From Calditrichota bacterium (GTDB lineage: Bacteria > Calditrichota > Calditrichia > RBG-13-44-9 > J042), in assembly GCA_013150955.1 (NCBI GenBank), contig JAADJD010000050.1, positions 1 to 35,879 of the forward strand: 35,879 nucleotides of DNA, written 5' to 3'. This document shows, piece by piece, positions 26,189 to 35,600 of this stretch (positions within the stretch are counted from its first letter, which is position 1; every line of letters starts with the position of its first letter). The notes beneath the pieces were generated by a model. The model was given only the letters and a program-made list of their open reading frames with translations, was not told the origin of the DNA and ran no database searches. Both the position numbers and the translations under genes were made by a program.

Positions 26189-26647
26189 TCAGTCCTTGCC
26201 ATAAATATCGATGAGTTGCAGCTGGGTAGCCCGCAACCGTTCCTCGATTAAGCGGGCAATTCGGGACATGAGCTCGTACCCCAGACGGGGATCTTCGGCA
26301 CATTTCTTACGCAAACATTCACCGTCCATGACGATCGCCCGGGTTAATTCCAGTGCCCGCGCATCGAAATGCCAGCGATATGGCGGCACCAGCCAGGACC
26401 ATCCCATCACGTTTCCTTCCTGCACCGTTTCAATCATCACCGCGCCTTTTCCCGGTACAAAGATCTCCAGCGATACCTTCCCGTAGCGAATCAGGAAAAA
26501 CTGGTTGGCCGGCTGTCCATTCCGGAAAATAAAATCGCCGGGATCGTAGCGGGCGTTGGCAGCGCATCCGGCCAGATAGGCCACGTGCTCCGGGGACATG
26601 TCCTTGAAAAATGGGTGCTGTGCCAGAATTTTTTCCAGGTTTTCCAT
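26189..26647 (-). CDS. cyclic nucleotide-binding-domain protein without DNA-binding domain
   Basis: A 152-residue protein made of one CNBD (about 8-125): [16 protein letters not shown], the jelly-roll [25 protein letters not shown], and [23 protein letters not shown], where cyclic nucleotide contacts are expected. A helix follows and the protein ends with no HTH, so it cannot act as a Crp/Fnr regulator by itself. The start at 26647 has AAAGGAG eight bases upstream; the GTG nine bases before overlaps that site. It lies between hydrogenase beta and gamma genes with short gaps. It may be a regulatory or accessory subunit of the hydrogenase; the ligand is unknown. Confidence 0.88.
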   Translation of the reverse strand: MENLEKILAQHPFFKDMSPEHVAYLAGCAANARYDPGDFIFRNGQPANQFFLIRYGKVSLEIFVPGKGAVMIETVQEGNVMGWSWLVPPYRWHFDARALELTRAIVMDGECLRKKCAEDPRLGYELMSRIARLIEERLRATQLQLIDIYGKD

Positions 26648-26683
26648 TTTGGACACTCCTTTATTTGCGTTTATGAAAAGTTG

Positions 26684-27844
26684 TTAAGTTACGGGATTTT
26701 CGCGAATGAACCGCGCTTCTTCGGTAATATCAATGCCTACCGGGCACCAGGTAATGCAGCGGCCGCATCCCACGCAGCCAGAGGTGCCAAACTGATCGTG
26801 CCAGCTGGCCAGCTTGTGGGTCATCCACTGGCGGTAACGGGAATACGTGGATGCCCGAATGCTGCCCCCGTGGATGTAAGAAAAATCACTGGTGAAGCAG
26901 GAGTCCCATTTTCGGATGCGCATGGCCGTTTCCCCGGTTAAATCGGTTACATCTTCCACCGTGGTGCAGAAGCAGGTGGGACAGACCATGGTGCAGTTGG
27001 CACAGCTCAGGCAGCGTTCGGCAATTTTTTGCCAGTGGGGATGTTCCAGGTTGTCATACAGCAGATCCTTCAGGCCTTCGGTTTCCAGCTGCCGGCCCAT
27101 TTTTTTTCCAGCCTGTTCCAGCAACTGATGGGCCTGTTGGATGTCGGCTTCCGTGGCCGGTCGATGGGGCAGCTGTTCCAGGAGTGTTTCACCGGCTGGC
27201 GATCCGGCCTCCACCAGAAATACGTGGCGTTCCGCATCATAAAGTTCGGTAATGGCCAGATCGTATCCAGATTGGGCCCGGGGCCCGGTATCCATGGATG
27301 CACAAAAGCAGGTGCCTCCCGGCTCGGTGCAATTCACCGCGACGATGAAAATGTTTTCTCGCCGGGATCGATAGTGGGGATCCACGAAATCCCCCTGTAA
27401 AAAGATGCGGTCCTGTATGGCAATGGCCTGCAGTTCGCAGGAGCGGACGCCAATGAATGCCATTTTGGGCACCGGTTCGTCATTGGGAATGATCTCGAAA
27501 CTGGGGCCGTCGCGCTGGGCTTCCCACAGTTTTAAGATGGGCAGATGAAGGAATTTTTTCCAGGATTGTGGCCCCACCACGTAACCAAAATAGCGGGCAT
27601 CCTCCCGTTTCCGAAGACGGTAAACGCCAGCGTCCTGTTCATCCGTCCAGCCAACGGGCAGATCCTCCGGCGAGCCGATCTCGTCGTAAATGATGGCCTG
27701 ATCCACCACGCGTGGGCCGATCAATTGGTAACCTTTTTGCTTCAGTGCATCAAAAAGTGCGGATAGTCCCTGTGGTTCAATAATGACCATAGCGTCCTCA
27801 ACTGGCTTTGGTGGTTCAAGGGTTGCCTCCACAATTGTCCCCAT
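26684..27844 (-). CDS. hydB: hydrogenase beta subunit, 4Fe-4S (HydB/AsrA-like)
   Basis: A 386-residue iron-sulfur subunit. The N-terminal half is the HydB/AsrA domain ([31 protein letters not shown]). The C-terminal half has two [4Fe-4S] motifs: C278/C281/C284/C288 and C357/C360/C363/C367. It would link the flavin subunit to other electron carriers. First gene of the operon. The start is problematic: ATG 27844 lacks a ribosome site, ATG 27790 has GAGG five bases before it, and the best ribosome site (27901-27905) serves an ATG at 27894 in another frame. In HydB's own frame the sequence reads protein-like upstream to 27913 without a start, so a base error or frameshift near 27864 is possible. 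Confidence 0.88.
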   Translation of the reverse strand: MGTIVEATLEPPKPVEDAMVIIEPQGLSALFDALKQKGYQLIGPRVVDQAIIYDEIGSPEDLPVGWTDEQDAGVYRLRKREDARYFGYVVGPQSWKKFLHLPILKLWEAQRDGPSFEIIPNDEPVPKMAFIGVRSCELQAIAIQDRIFLQGDFVDPHYRSRRENIFIVAVNCTEPGGTCFCASMDTGPRAQSGYDLAITELYDAERHVFLVEAGSPAGETLLEQLPHRPATEADIQQAHQLLEQAGKKMGRQLETEGLKDLLYDNLEHPHWQKIAERCLSCANCTMVCPTCFCTTVEDVTDLTGETAMRIRKWDSCFTSDFSYIHGGSIRASTYSRYRQWMTHKLASWHDQFGTSGCVGCGRCITWCPVGIDITEEARFIRENPVT

Positions 27845-27893
27845 CGGATGGCCCGGGTGGGAAGGGGTCGATTCATCCGATGCGGTAATTTCA

Positions 27894-27905
27894 TTTGAGT
27901 CCTCC
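27894..27905 (-). promoter_or_regulatory. strong ribosome binding site whose ATG is out of frame with hydB
   Basis: GGAGG (27901-27905) six bases before ATG 27894 is the best translation start in the operon leader. The frame it opens runs 50 codons (to 27742), overlapping hydB out of frame. Adding one base in the CCCC run at about 27864 would join it to hydB. Confidence 0.5.
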
Positions 27906-27919
27906 GGGTCATGGCTCTA

Positions 27920-27935
27920 TGAGAAAAATATCACA
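27920..27935 (-). promoter_or_regulatory. candidate CRP/FNR-family operator
   Basis: TGTGA TATTTT TCTCA on the minus strand matches the CRP half-site pair TGTGA-N6-TCACA in nine of ten positions. It overlaps the predicted -10 element, which would favour repression if a regulator binds. Confidence 0.4.
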
Positions 27936-27953
27936 AAGAAAGATTCTTATCAA
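27925..27953 (-). promoter_or_regulatory. promoter of the hydrogenase operon
   Basis: TTGATA (27948-27953) and TATTTT (27925-27930) on the minus strand with a 17-bp spacer. The transcript would start near 27918, shortly before the strong ribosome site at 27901-27905. Confidence 0.5.
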
Positions 27954-28186
27954 GAAAAAAATAATCTCGTTAAACGATGTTTACCTGGTAAAACAGCTTT
28001 AAAATTAAGGCGTTAGCCCTTTTTTTCTTCATGATGGAAATTATAGTCGGTTCCTGTGTGCGTTTCGTTATACCGATTTTAAAATAAATTTCGGGCAGGG
28101 CAATCACAAGGAATTTTTTGAGAATAAAATATTTACAGAGGGTAAAAATTGGGAGGTGTGGGGAAAAGGTGGTCGTGTTGTTTTCG
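27954..28186. other. AT-rich spacer upstream of the hydrogenase operon
   Basis: No gene. AT-rich sequence lies between the hydrogenase promoter and the first repeat fragment. No further site is recognised. Confidence 0.4.
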
Positions 28187-28287
28187 TCCCGGATTATGCA
28201 TCAGATCGCGCATGGACGCGAATGAACCCAAAAATATCCAAAGAATCGCAAATAAACCCCGAAACCCACTTTGATCCGGATATAGTC
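28187..28287. repeat. long palindrome repeat, truncated copy G
   Basis: Left arm and centre only: GGATTATGCATCAGATCGCG, ACGCGAATGAACCCAAAAATA and CGAAACCCACTTTGATCCGG. It breaks off where the right arm should start, and the next copy follows immediately. Confidence 0.75.
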
Positions 28288-28289
28288 AG

Positions 28290-28700
28290 CCTAAATAATG
28301 CATTGAACTCAAATTTTGCATTAAACCGCGAATCACGCGAATGAAACCAAAAATATCAGTAAAACTGCGAATAAACCTCACCCGTTATGCTAATTAGACA
28401 ACCCAAACCGTTGAAACGGTTCTGTAATTTATTGTTACTTTAGGAGTTGTCCACCCAGATAAATCTGGGTGTTAATGAATGATAATTTTGATTAACTCCT
28501 GGCTTCAGCCAGGAGAATAGATGACGTAATCGATTGATTCTTAACCGTTTTAACGGTTTTTCTAAATACCTGCTTTATCCTGAATTAGCACAACGGGTAA
28601 ACCTCGAAACACATTTCCATCCAGAAATAATCCCATGTATTTTATTAATTCTATTCGTGTTAATTCGTGTCATTCGTGGTTTAATGCATAATCTGGGCTA
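28290..28700. repeat. long palindrome repeat, copy H, split by an insertion
   Basis: The left half (28290-28379: CTAAATAATGCATTGAAC, a partial second tip, AACCGCGAATCACGCGAATG) and the right half (28599-28700: CGAAACACATTTCCATCC to GGTTTAATGCATAATCTGGG) form one normal copy if the 219-bp insert and one target copy are removed. The right tip contains the stop codon of the malic enzyme gene. Confidence 0.88.
28380..28598. mobile_element. 219-bp MITE-like element with hairpins
   Basis: Terminal inverted repeats ACCCGTTATGCTAATT and AATTAGCACAACGGGT match at 15 of 16 bases. The element is flanked by AAACCTC at 28373-28379 and again at 28599-28605, a 7-bp target duplication (8 bp if the shared T is counted). 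Inside are four small hairpins: AACCGTTGAAACGGTT, CACCCAGATAAATCTGGGTG, CTCCTGGCTTCAGCCAGGAG and AACCGTTTTAACGGTT. There is no coding capacity, so a transposase elsewhere in the genome would have moved it. Confidence 0.85.
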
Positions 28701-30968
28701 AAACATGACCTCGGCTTCCTGCGCATCCAGCACGGCAATCGCGGTCATGTTGACCACATCCATTTCATTGTAATCCCCAATTTGCAGCAGATGAACCGGT
28801 TTGCGCATGCCCATCAGAATGGGGCCGATGGTTTCGGCATTGCCGAGACGATCCAGCAGTTTGTAGGCGACGTTACCTGCTTCCAGATTGGGGAAGACCA
28901 GGATATTGGCCCCACCTTTACCGGCCAGTTCGCTGAAGGGGTAAATTTCATCCAGAATTTCGGGAACCACGGCCGTGTCCGCCTGCATTTCACCGTCAAT
29001 GATCAGTTCGGGTTCCCGATGTTTCACCATCTCGGTGGCCAGACGCACTTTTTCCGCCAGGGGATGGCGGCTACTCCCAAAATTGGAGAACGAAAGCATG
29101 GCAATGCGGGGCTCGAATCCCAGACGCCGGACCTCTTTCGCGCTTAAAATGGCAATCTCGGCCAGATCCTCTGCGGTGGGCTCAATGTTTACCGTCGCAT
29201 CGGCTAAAAACAGGGTGCGGTCTTTCCACACCAGCATATACAATCCCGCAACTTTGTTGACGTCCGGACGCACGCCGATGATCTGGAGGGCCGGTCGGAT
29301 GGTGTCCGAATAGTGCTGGGTCAGGCCGGATACCAATCCATCGGCATCGCCCATCTTTACCATCATGGGGCCGAAATAATTGGGTTGGCGGATGAGCTGC
29401 CGGGCTTCCCGCAGGATCAGGCCTTTGCGGCGGCGCAACTGGTACAGCATGTGAGCGTAATCGTCCAGGCGGGAAAATTCGGTTGGGTTAACGATTTCGA
29501 TGCCCCGGGCGATGTTCAAATGAAAACGGGACAATTTTTCCTCAATAATCTCTCGCCGACCGATCAGGATGGGATGCGCCATGCCTTCGTCCAGAACCAT
29601 CTCGCAGGCTTTTAAAATGGTGTCGTGTTCGCCTTCGGGATAGACGATGCGCTTGGGGGCTCGCTTGGCTTTGTTGATGAAAACGCGGGTTACCTTTCGG
29701 GACATGCCCAGTCGGGCTTCCAGCTTTTCCCGATATTCCTGCAGGTCAATGTGGATCCGGGCGACCCCGCTTTCCATCGCTGCACGAGCCACCGCGGTGG
29801 CTTCCCACAGCAACACCCGGGGATCGAATGGTTTGGGAATGATGTATTCTGGCCCGAACTCCAGATAGTCCAGACGGTAGGCCTTCAGGACAGAGTAGGG
29901 GACGGGCTGTTTGGCCAAGTCGGCCAGGGCATGGGCAGCCGCCACCTTCATGGCCTCGTTGATCTGCCGGGCCCGCACATCCAGTGCGCCGCGGAAAATG
30001 AACGGGAAACCCAACACGTTATTCACCTGATTGGGGTAGTCGCTGCGTCCGGTGGCCATGATGACATCATCCCGGGCAGCTCTGGCTTCCTCGTAGGTGA
30101 TTTCCGGATCGGGATTGGCCATGGCAAAAATGATGGGCCGGTCGGCCATGGAACGTACCATCTCCCGGGTGAGCAGGTTTGCCACCGAAACCCCAACAAA
30201 CACGTCGGCACCCTGCAACGCCTTCTCCAGTGTCAGATCTCCGTCCTCAATGGCAAAAAATTCTTTATACGGGTTCATGCCCTTTTTGCGTCCTTTGTAA
30301 ATCACCCCTTTGCTATCGAACATCACAATATTTTCCTTGCGAACACCCAGTTCCATGTAAAATCGCGCGCAGGCGATCCCGGCAGCCCCGGCCCCCATGA
30401 AAACCACCTTAATATCGGAAATCTTTTTGCCGACCAGCTCCACGGCATTGAGCAGTCCCGCACCGGAAATAATGGCCGTGCCGTGTTGATCGTCATGAAA
30501 GACGGGAATGTTCATCTCTTTTTGAAGCGTTTCCTCGATGTAAAAACATTCCGGCGCTTTGATGTCTTCCAGATTGATGCCGCCAAACGTGGGTTCCAGC
30601 CGCTTCACCACCTGAATGAATTCATCGGGGTCTTCGGTTGCCACTTCCAGATCAAAGACATCGATATCCGCGAATCGTTTGAAGAGGACGCCCTTTCCTT
30701 CCATGACCGGCTTACCGGCCAGGGCGCCAATATTACCCAGACCAAGCACGGCGGTGCCATTGGAGATAACGGCCACCAGGTTGCCTTTGGCAGTGTACAG
30801 GTATGCGTCATCTGGATTTTTCTGAATGTCCCGACAGGGTTCGGCCACTCCCGGGGTGTAGGCCAGGGAAAGGTCTTTCTGCGTGTAGCATGGTTTGGTG
30901 GTGATGACTTCGATTTTTCCAGGGCGCCCTTTGCGATGATAATCCAGGGCTTCTTCACGGGTGATCAT
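28698..30968 (-). CDS. maeB: NADP-dependent malic enzyme with phosphotransacetylase-like domain
   Basis: A 756-residue, two-domain enzyme converting malate to pyruvate and CO2 with NADP+. The malic domain (1-420) has [33 protein letters not shown], the dinucleotide loop GAGAAGIA and [25 protein letters not shown]. The C-terminal domain (about 430-756) is homologous to phosphotransacetylase and in E. coli MaeB has a regulatory, acyl-CoA-sensing role. The length is close to E. coli's 759. Start ATG at 30968 has AGAAGGAGTG upstream. The stop TAG lies within the tip of repeat copy H. Confidence 0.96.
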   Translation of the reverse strand: MITREEALDYHRKGRPGKIEVITTKPCYTQKDLSLAYTPGVAEPCRDIQKNPDDAYLYTAKGNLVAVISNGTAVLGLGNIGALAGKPVMEGKGVLFKRFADIDVFDLEVATEDPDEFIQVVKRLEPTFGGINLEDIKAPECFYIEETLQKEMNIPVFHDDQHGTAIISGAGLLNAVELVGKKISDIKVVFMGAGAAGIACARFYMELGVRKENIVMFDSKGVIYKGRKKGMNPYKEFFAIEDGDLTLEKALQGADVFVGVSVANLLTREMVRSMADRPIIFAMANPDPEITYEEARAARDDVIMATGRSDYPNQVNNVLGFPFIFRGALDVRARQINEAMKVAAAHALADLAKQPVPYSVLKAYRLDYLEFGPEYIIPKPFDPRVLLWEATAVARAAMESGVARIHIDLQEYREKLEARLGMSRKVTRVFINKAKRAPKRIVYPEGEHDTILKACEMVLDEGMAHPILIGRREIIEEKLSRFHLNIARGIEIVNPTEFSRLDDYAHMLYQLRRRKGLILREARQLIRQPNYFGPMMVKMGDADGLVSGLTQHYSDTIRPALQIIGVRPDVNKVAGLYMLVWKDRTLFLADATVNIEPTAEDLAEIAILSAKEVRRLGFEPRIAMLSFSNFGSSRHPLAEKVRLATEMVKHREPELIIDGEMQADTAVVPEILDEIYPFSELAGKGGANILVFPNLEAGNVAYKLLDRLGNAETIGPILMGMRKPVHLLQIGDYNEMDVVNMTAIAVLDAQEAEVMF

Positions 30969-31466
30969 GACGACACTCCTTCTATTTTTTGATGAAGACG
31001 ATCGCTGTCTGAATGGGTCGGTGGGTGATGCCTTTGCATTTCAGGATCTGGCCCGTACATGGGTCGCGTGCATCCTCTTGATTTTAGCTGCCATCAACTT
31101 ATATCGGTTTTTTGTTCGAATCAATGATTATATGTGAAATATTTATCAAAATGGGCGCGTTGCAGGAAAGATGGTGTTCTACGAACAATTGAAGCCGGCG
31201 GTGCGGAGATTACCCGCAACGGATTGTATCCCTGTTTTTTGGCGGCGGGGGGAGACGATTCCACGGCGTTTTTGGAAGTTGAATCGAAATTCCGAAGTGA
31301 AACGGAAGAAAATCGCCGGAAAATTTTAAATTCAGAAAAAATTCATTATATTTACGGCGGTGTGCGAAAAAATGGAGAAAATATCAGGCCGGGTGAATAT
31401 AACAAGCGAATCGGATGTTTTCGGATAGATGCTGAAGGGCGGGTTTAAGCAGGAGTTTGGAAAACC
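30969..31466. other. divergent intergenic region (malic enzyme / LacI regulator)
   Basis: About 500 bp without a convincing gene. CATATAAT on the minus strand near 31130 could be a -10 for the malic enzyme. TGTGAAATATTTATCA (31135-31150, plus) is a weak CRP-like palindrome. A 104-codon frame at 31134-31448 has no family resemblance, no good ribosome site and biased composition, so I do not call it. Confidence 0.4.
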
Positions 31467-32492
31467 TTGGGTAAGCGTGTAACCTTAAAACAAATCGCAC
31501 AGGAAGTTGGCGTCTCGGTAATGACCGTTTCCCGGGCCCTGAACAATCATTCCAATGTGGATGAGCGTACCCGTCAACGGATTTTAGAAACTGCCCGCCG
31601 TCTGGGATACACTCCCAATCACATCGCCAAAAGTCTGGTACTGAAAAAAACCTTCACCATTGGTGTGGTGGTACCGGAAATTACCCATTCTTTTTTTCCT
31701 GAAGTGATCCGCGGGATTGAAGAGGTGGCCTACGATGCGGGATATCAATTGATATTGACCCATTCGGCAGAGGATTTTGAGCGGGAGCTGAAGGCCATTC
31801 AGACACTGGAGGCAAAGCGGGTGGATGGGATCCTGATTTCCACTGCACAGACGGTAGCAGATTACGAGGGGTATCGTCGGTTGATTGACATGAATTATCC
31901 CATTGTGTTTTACGACCGGTGTGTTGAAGGGATTGGGGCCAGCTGCGTGAGCATCAACGACGAGGAAAGCGCGGAGGCCATTACCCAGCATCTGCTGGCA
32001 CACGGCTATAAGGAAATCGCTCATCTGTGTGGCCCTCAGAAGGTGTCCATCGGGCGGTCGCGACTGGCGGGATTTCGAAAGGCGTTGCAGCGTGCGCAGG
32101 TACCGGTGCGGGAGGAGTGGATTGTGGAATCGGGATTTCACGAAGAAGGAGGCTATCGAGCGATGAAACGGCTGCTGGAACAGTCGGGCAATGGGTATCC
32201 GCGGGCGGTGGTGGCGGTGAACGATCCGGCGGCGTTTGGGGCCATGCAGGCCATCCAGGAAGCAGGATTGCGCATTCCGGAAGATATTGCCATCGTGGGA
32301 TTTTCGGATGACATCCGGGCCGCGTTAATGCCGGCGCCATTGACTACCGTCCGGCAGCCCGCTTATGAGGTGGGTCGTCGGGCTGCTCGAAAATTGATCG
32401 ACATTATCGAAGAGAAAAATACCGCCGTTGAGGAAATCGTCGTCCAAACGGAAATCGTTGTCCGCCGTTCCTGTGGGTGTGGGGAAGAATGA
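31467..32492 (+). CDS. LacI-family transcriptional regulator
   Basis: A 341-residue regulator. The N-terminal HTH is TLKQIAQEVGVSVMTVSRAL (about 6-25) followed by the hinge helix region HIAKSLVLKK. The effector domain (about 60-330) is a periplasmic-binding-protein fold with IGVVVPEITHSFFPEVIRGIE, VDGILIS, AVVAVNDPAAFGAMQAI and IAIVGFSDDI. It ends in CGCGEE. The start is TTG with AGGAG eleven bases before. The effector is not deducible: no sugar genes are adjacent. The neighbouring divergent malic enzyme and the convergent surface-protein gene are candidate targets by position only. Its stop codon abuts a repeat copy. Confidence 0.93.
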   Translation: MGKRVTLKQIAQEVGVSVMTVSRALNNHSNVDERTRQRILETARRLGYTPNHIAKSLVLKKTFTIGVVVPEITHSFFPEVIRGIEEVAYDAGYQLILTHSAEDFERELKAIQTLEAKRVDGILISTAQTVADYEGYRRLIDMNYPIVFYDRCVEGIGASCVSINDEESAEAITQHLLAHGYKEIAHLCGPQKVSIGRSRLAGFRKALQRAQVPVREEWIVESGFHEEGGYRAMKRLLEQSGNGYPRAVVAVNDPAAFGAMQAIQEAGLRIPEDIAIVGFSDDIRAALMPAPLTTVRQPAYEVGRRAARKLIDIIEEKNTAVEEIVVQTEIVVRRSCGCGEE

Positions 32493-32658
32493 TCCCAAAT
32501 AAAGCGTTAAACCACGAATCACGCGAATAAATTCGAAAAAAGTCAACAAAATAGCGAATATTTCCGGGAGAACATTTTTATCCAGATCAAGTGCATTTTA
32601 TCATTTTTATTCGTGTCAATTCGTGAAATTCGTGGTTTAATGCCTAATCTGGGTTTAT
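32493..32658. repeat. long imperfect palindrome repeat, copy I
   Basis: Starts TCCCAAATAAAGCGTTAAACC directly after the regulator's TGA stop. It contains GAACATTTTTATCCAGATC in the centre and ends CGTGGTTTAATGCCTAATCTGGG. It lies between two convergent genes and could serve as a two-way terminator-like structure. Confidence 0.87.
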
Positions 32659-32690
32659 TTACAATTTGTTAGTCATTTGATACTATTTCC

Positions 32691-35600
32691 TTATTTGATC
32701 AAGATCATTTTACGGGTTTTGACATACTGCTCTGTGGTCAGCCGATAAAAATAGATCCCGCTGCCGAGTGGAATCCCGTTTTCATTTCGTCCATCCCACT
32801 GAACGGTATAGTAACCGGGTTTTAATTCCCGATCCATTAATGTTCGTACCCTTTGTCCCAGGAGGTTGTAAATCTCCAGTTTGACATGTAATTGCTGTGG
32901 AATGGAAAATCGAATGGTTGTAATTGGATTAAAGGGATTGGGGAAGTTCTGAAAAAGTTTGTAGGTAAGGGGAAGCTGATCATTGGTCTGGATGCCAATC
33001 CAGCGGGGTGTAAATTCGTAAATCGTCCCAATATCTATGCCGAAAGAGATATAAACGTAAAATTCCGCAGGATATTGGTATAATCTGTAATTGCTGGATC
33101 GTAATCTGGGCCAGAAAAACCACATCACGTCAGATGTTGGCCCAAAGTTGTTGTCATCATAACCACCGTAATTGCTTTCATCGTAATCGCTATGCATAAT
33201 AAATAGATATTCTCGATCACCATTGTCCAACCCTGGATTCCAGATGAGATCGGGTTCTTTGTACCGTGCATCTTCAACAAACACGACGTTTACCCGGCGG
33301 GGGGAATCTGGATTGGAAATATCATATACCGCACCATAAAACTTTCCAATGCCAGCATATGCATATCCCAGGTCGCGGCGGTAAACCGCCCCATAGGTAA
33401 CGATTGTGGTATCGAAAACAATTTTGATGCTATGTACAGCAGAGTCGGGTAATGTGCTGCCAAAGCCATTTTCTCCCTTATCAATACTGCCAAAAAAGAC
33501 CGCTCCACCAAAATTTACCCCACTTAACCAGCGAGGTCCCTCGGATTTCCACTCCCAGGGTCCCACTTGATCCTCAGGAAGTGTTGTTCCTCTGGTAATA
33601 ACGAATCCATCGATGACCTTGCTATTATGGGCATACTCGTCCGGATAGGGTTGATCTTTTAATAATGTATCACCAGTAGTTAGGTCAATTAGCGTGTAGC
33701 CAACGGTTGTCTCGTTTAACTTCCGGTTAAAATGCACCCGGTATTGGTGTCCGGTCAACAATGAAGGATCGAGAAGTCGATAACCCAGTCTACCAGTTGT
33801 TTTTCCGGCAATTTTGGTCATGAGATGTTCCTGAGGCTGGTGGGACAGAGGGACAATTGACAATGAAATTGTGTCCACCCAGGTGTTGTTCAACATGTCA
33901 AAAATATCAAATACCAGTTGAATGGTGGTCGGTTTATCTAAATCGGGAGCGATTTGAATCTGGTAGTAAGCATTTTGAGGAGAATATTCCCATCGAACAG
34001 TCTGCCTGGGCATGATTTGTTTAATGGTGGGAATGTCATTAGGCATGGAATAATCGGTGATATAATCTGGCTGAAGCACATCGGTTAAAGCGATAGAAAC
34101 ATCCTGATAAGGATAAATTCCTCTGTTGTGTAGTTCCAATGTAAAACGCACATTTTCACCAGAATTTGCGATCAAATCATGATTTATGTTGTCTGAACCC
34201 ATCATCAACTTAACAATTTCAACCGGTCCACTTGTGGTGATACCTTCTACCGTTTTTATCCAGTAATACGTGCGTCCGTTTTTGTATTGAATTTTTGTGT
34301 TTGCGTATACCGATTGTTGGATCGGATGGGTTAGCCATACATTTGCAAATAAACCGTCACCAGCCTGGCCATCCTGATGGAGTCCATCATCAAATAGGAG
34401 TAAGGTATCGAGGGCAGATCCATCGTATTGAAACAGATGCAATTCAACGCGTTCTACGTCAGTTTGTTGCATGCTGAAAAAAACCTGAGTTAATGAATCA
34501 TTTTTGAAGTCAATCCTGGTTTGAATGATCGGAGACAGGATGAATTCGTTTTGCTGGATTTCCCAGAAGTTGCGGACTTTCTCGGAAAGTTGAAAGAGTT
34601 TATGAACACTTTCCAGCTGTGTACGTCCTTTGCCTGCAACAACGGCAATGACAATCTCCTGTGTGTCTCCGGGTAGCATGGTAAAAGGCCCCATTGAGGC
34701 ATAGATACGACGATCTCCTGGTGGCATATTGTTCCCCGTCCCGTCAATATCCCCGTCTTGACGGTAGGGATCTCCATCCAGGGGGAACCGGGTTGGCTTA
34801 CCCTGATCTGGTCCAGCTCCATGAACGAAAGGCTCCAGATCATTTATGTCCGAAGTGTGGTTGGGAATAAAACCGTTCATCATTTTATACCAATCAATGG
34901 TTCCAATATAATCTCCCAGAGGGGGATCGCTGATGGGACTCCCGGCTGCGAAATATCCAAAGGCATGAAGTGAAAGATTACGGTAATTGGGTAATTTTTT
35001 AAACATGAAATATCCGGTGTCACCTGGAGAAGATACCAGGGGGCCCTGTAACAATAAATACCCGGTGGCAGGTGGTGCAAGACCATATTGATTGAATTCA
35101 TCATCGATTAATACCCCGTTGTATCCAAACATTAATTGAAGGTCCGGGTTACACCCGACAAGATCGTTGGTGTAATCCCCAATGTCCACGTCACTCCACT
35201 GGGCAATAAACATGGAGTCAATTTTCAACCCGGATTTATTTATAATCAAATATCGTTTGAAAATGGTCTGATCCAGTTCTGGACTGGTGGAACGATAGCT
35301 CCACAACGTTACCTGTATTTCCAATCCTATGGGCCGGGAACCATATAAATAAGTGGTAGTTGTAGAGTCCACATCATTCATTACAAACCAGATGACCTGG
35401 TCTGCGTCAGCAATCCCGGGCTCGTCGATGCCCGGATCCCATTGGCCATTGGCATTGTGATCATAATACGGGGCACCTAAATCCGCGGGCCATTCGGCCC
35501 AGTCCCGGGCATATTGATCCAGAACACTCTGCGCCATGGACTCCGTGACTTCGTTGATGGGAACCTGATAAATATCAGCTGCATCTTCGATAATTTCATC

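Noticed and set aside
28400-28570. Riboswitch or structured RNA gene
   Set aside because: The several hairpins here are short, separate perfect palindromes inside an element bounded by inverted repeats and a target duplication, so a mobile element explains them better.
29625-30992. 455-codon open frame on the plus strand
   Set aside because: It lies exactly antisense to the malic enzyme gene, which has all family motifs; the plus-strand frame has no family resemblance and no ribosome site.
31134-31448. 104-codon frame before the LacI-type regulator
   Set aside because: No domain, no ribosome site and mixed composition; it is probably untranslated leader sequence, although a small protein cannot be excluded.
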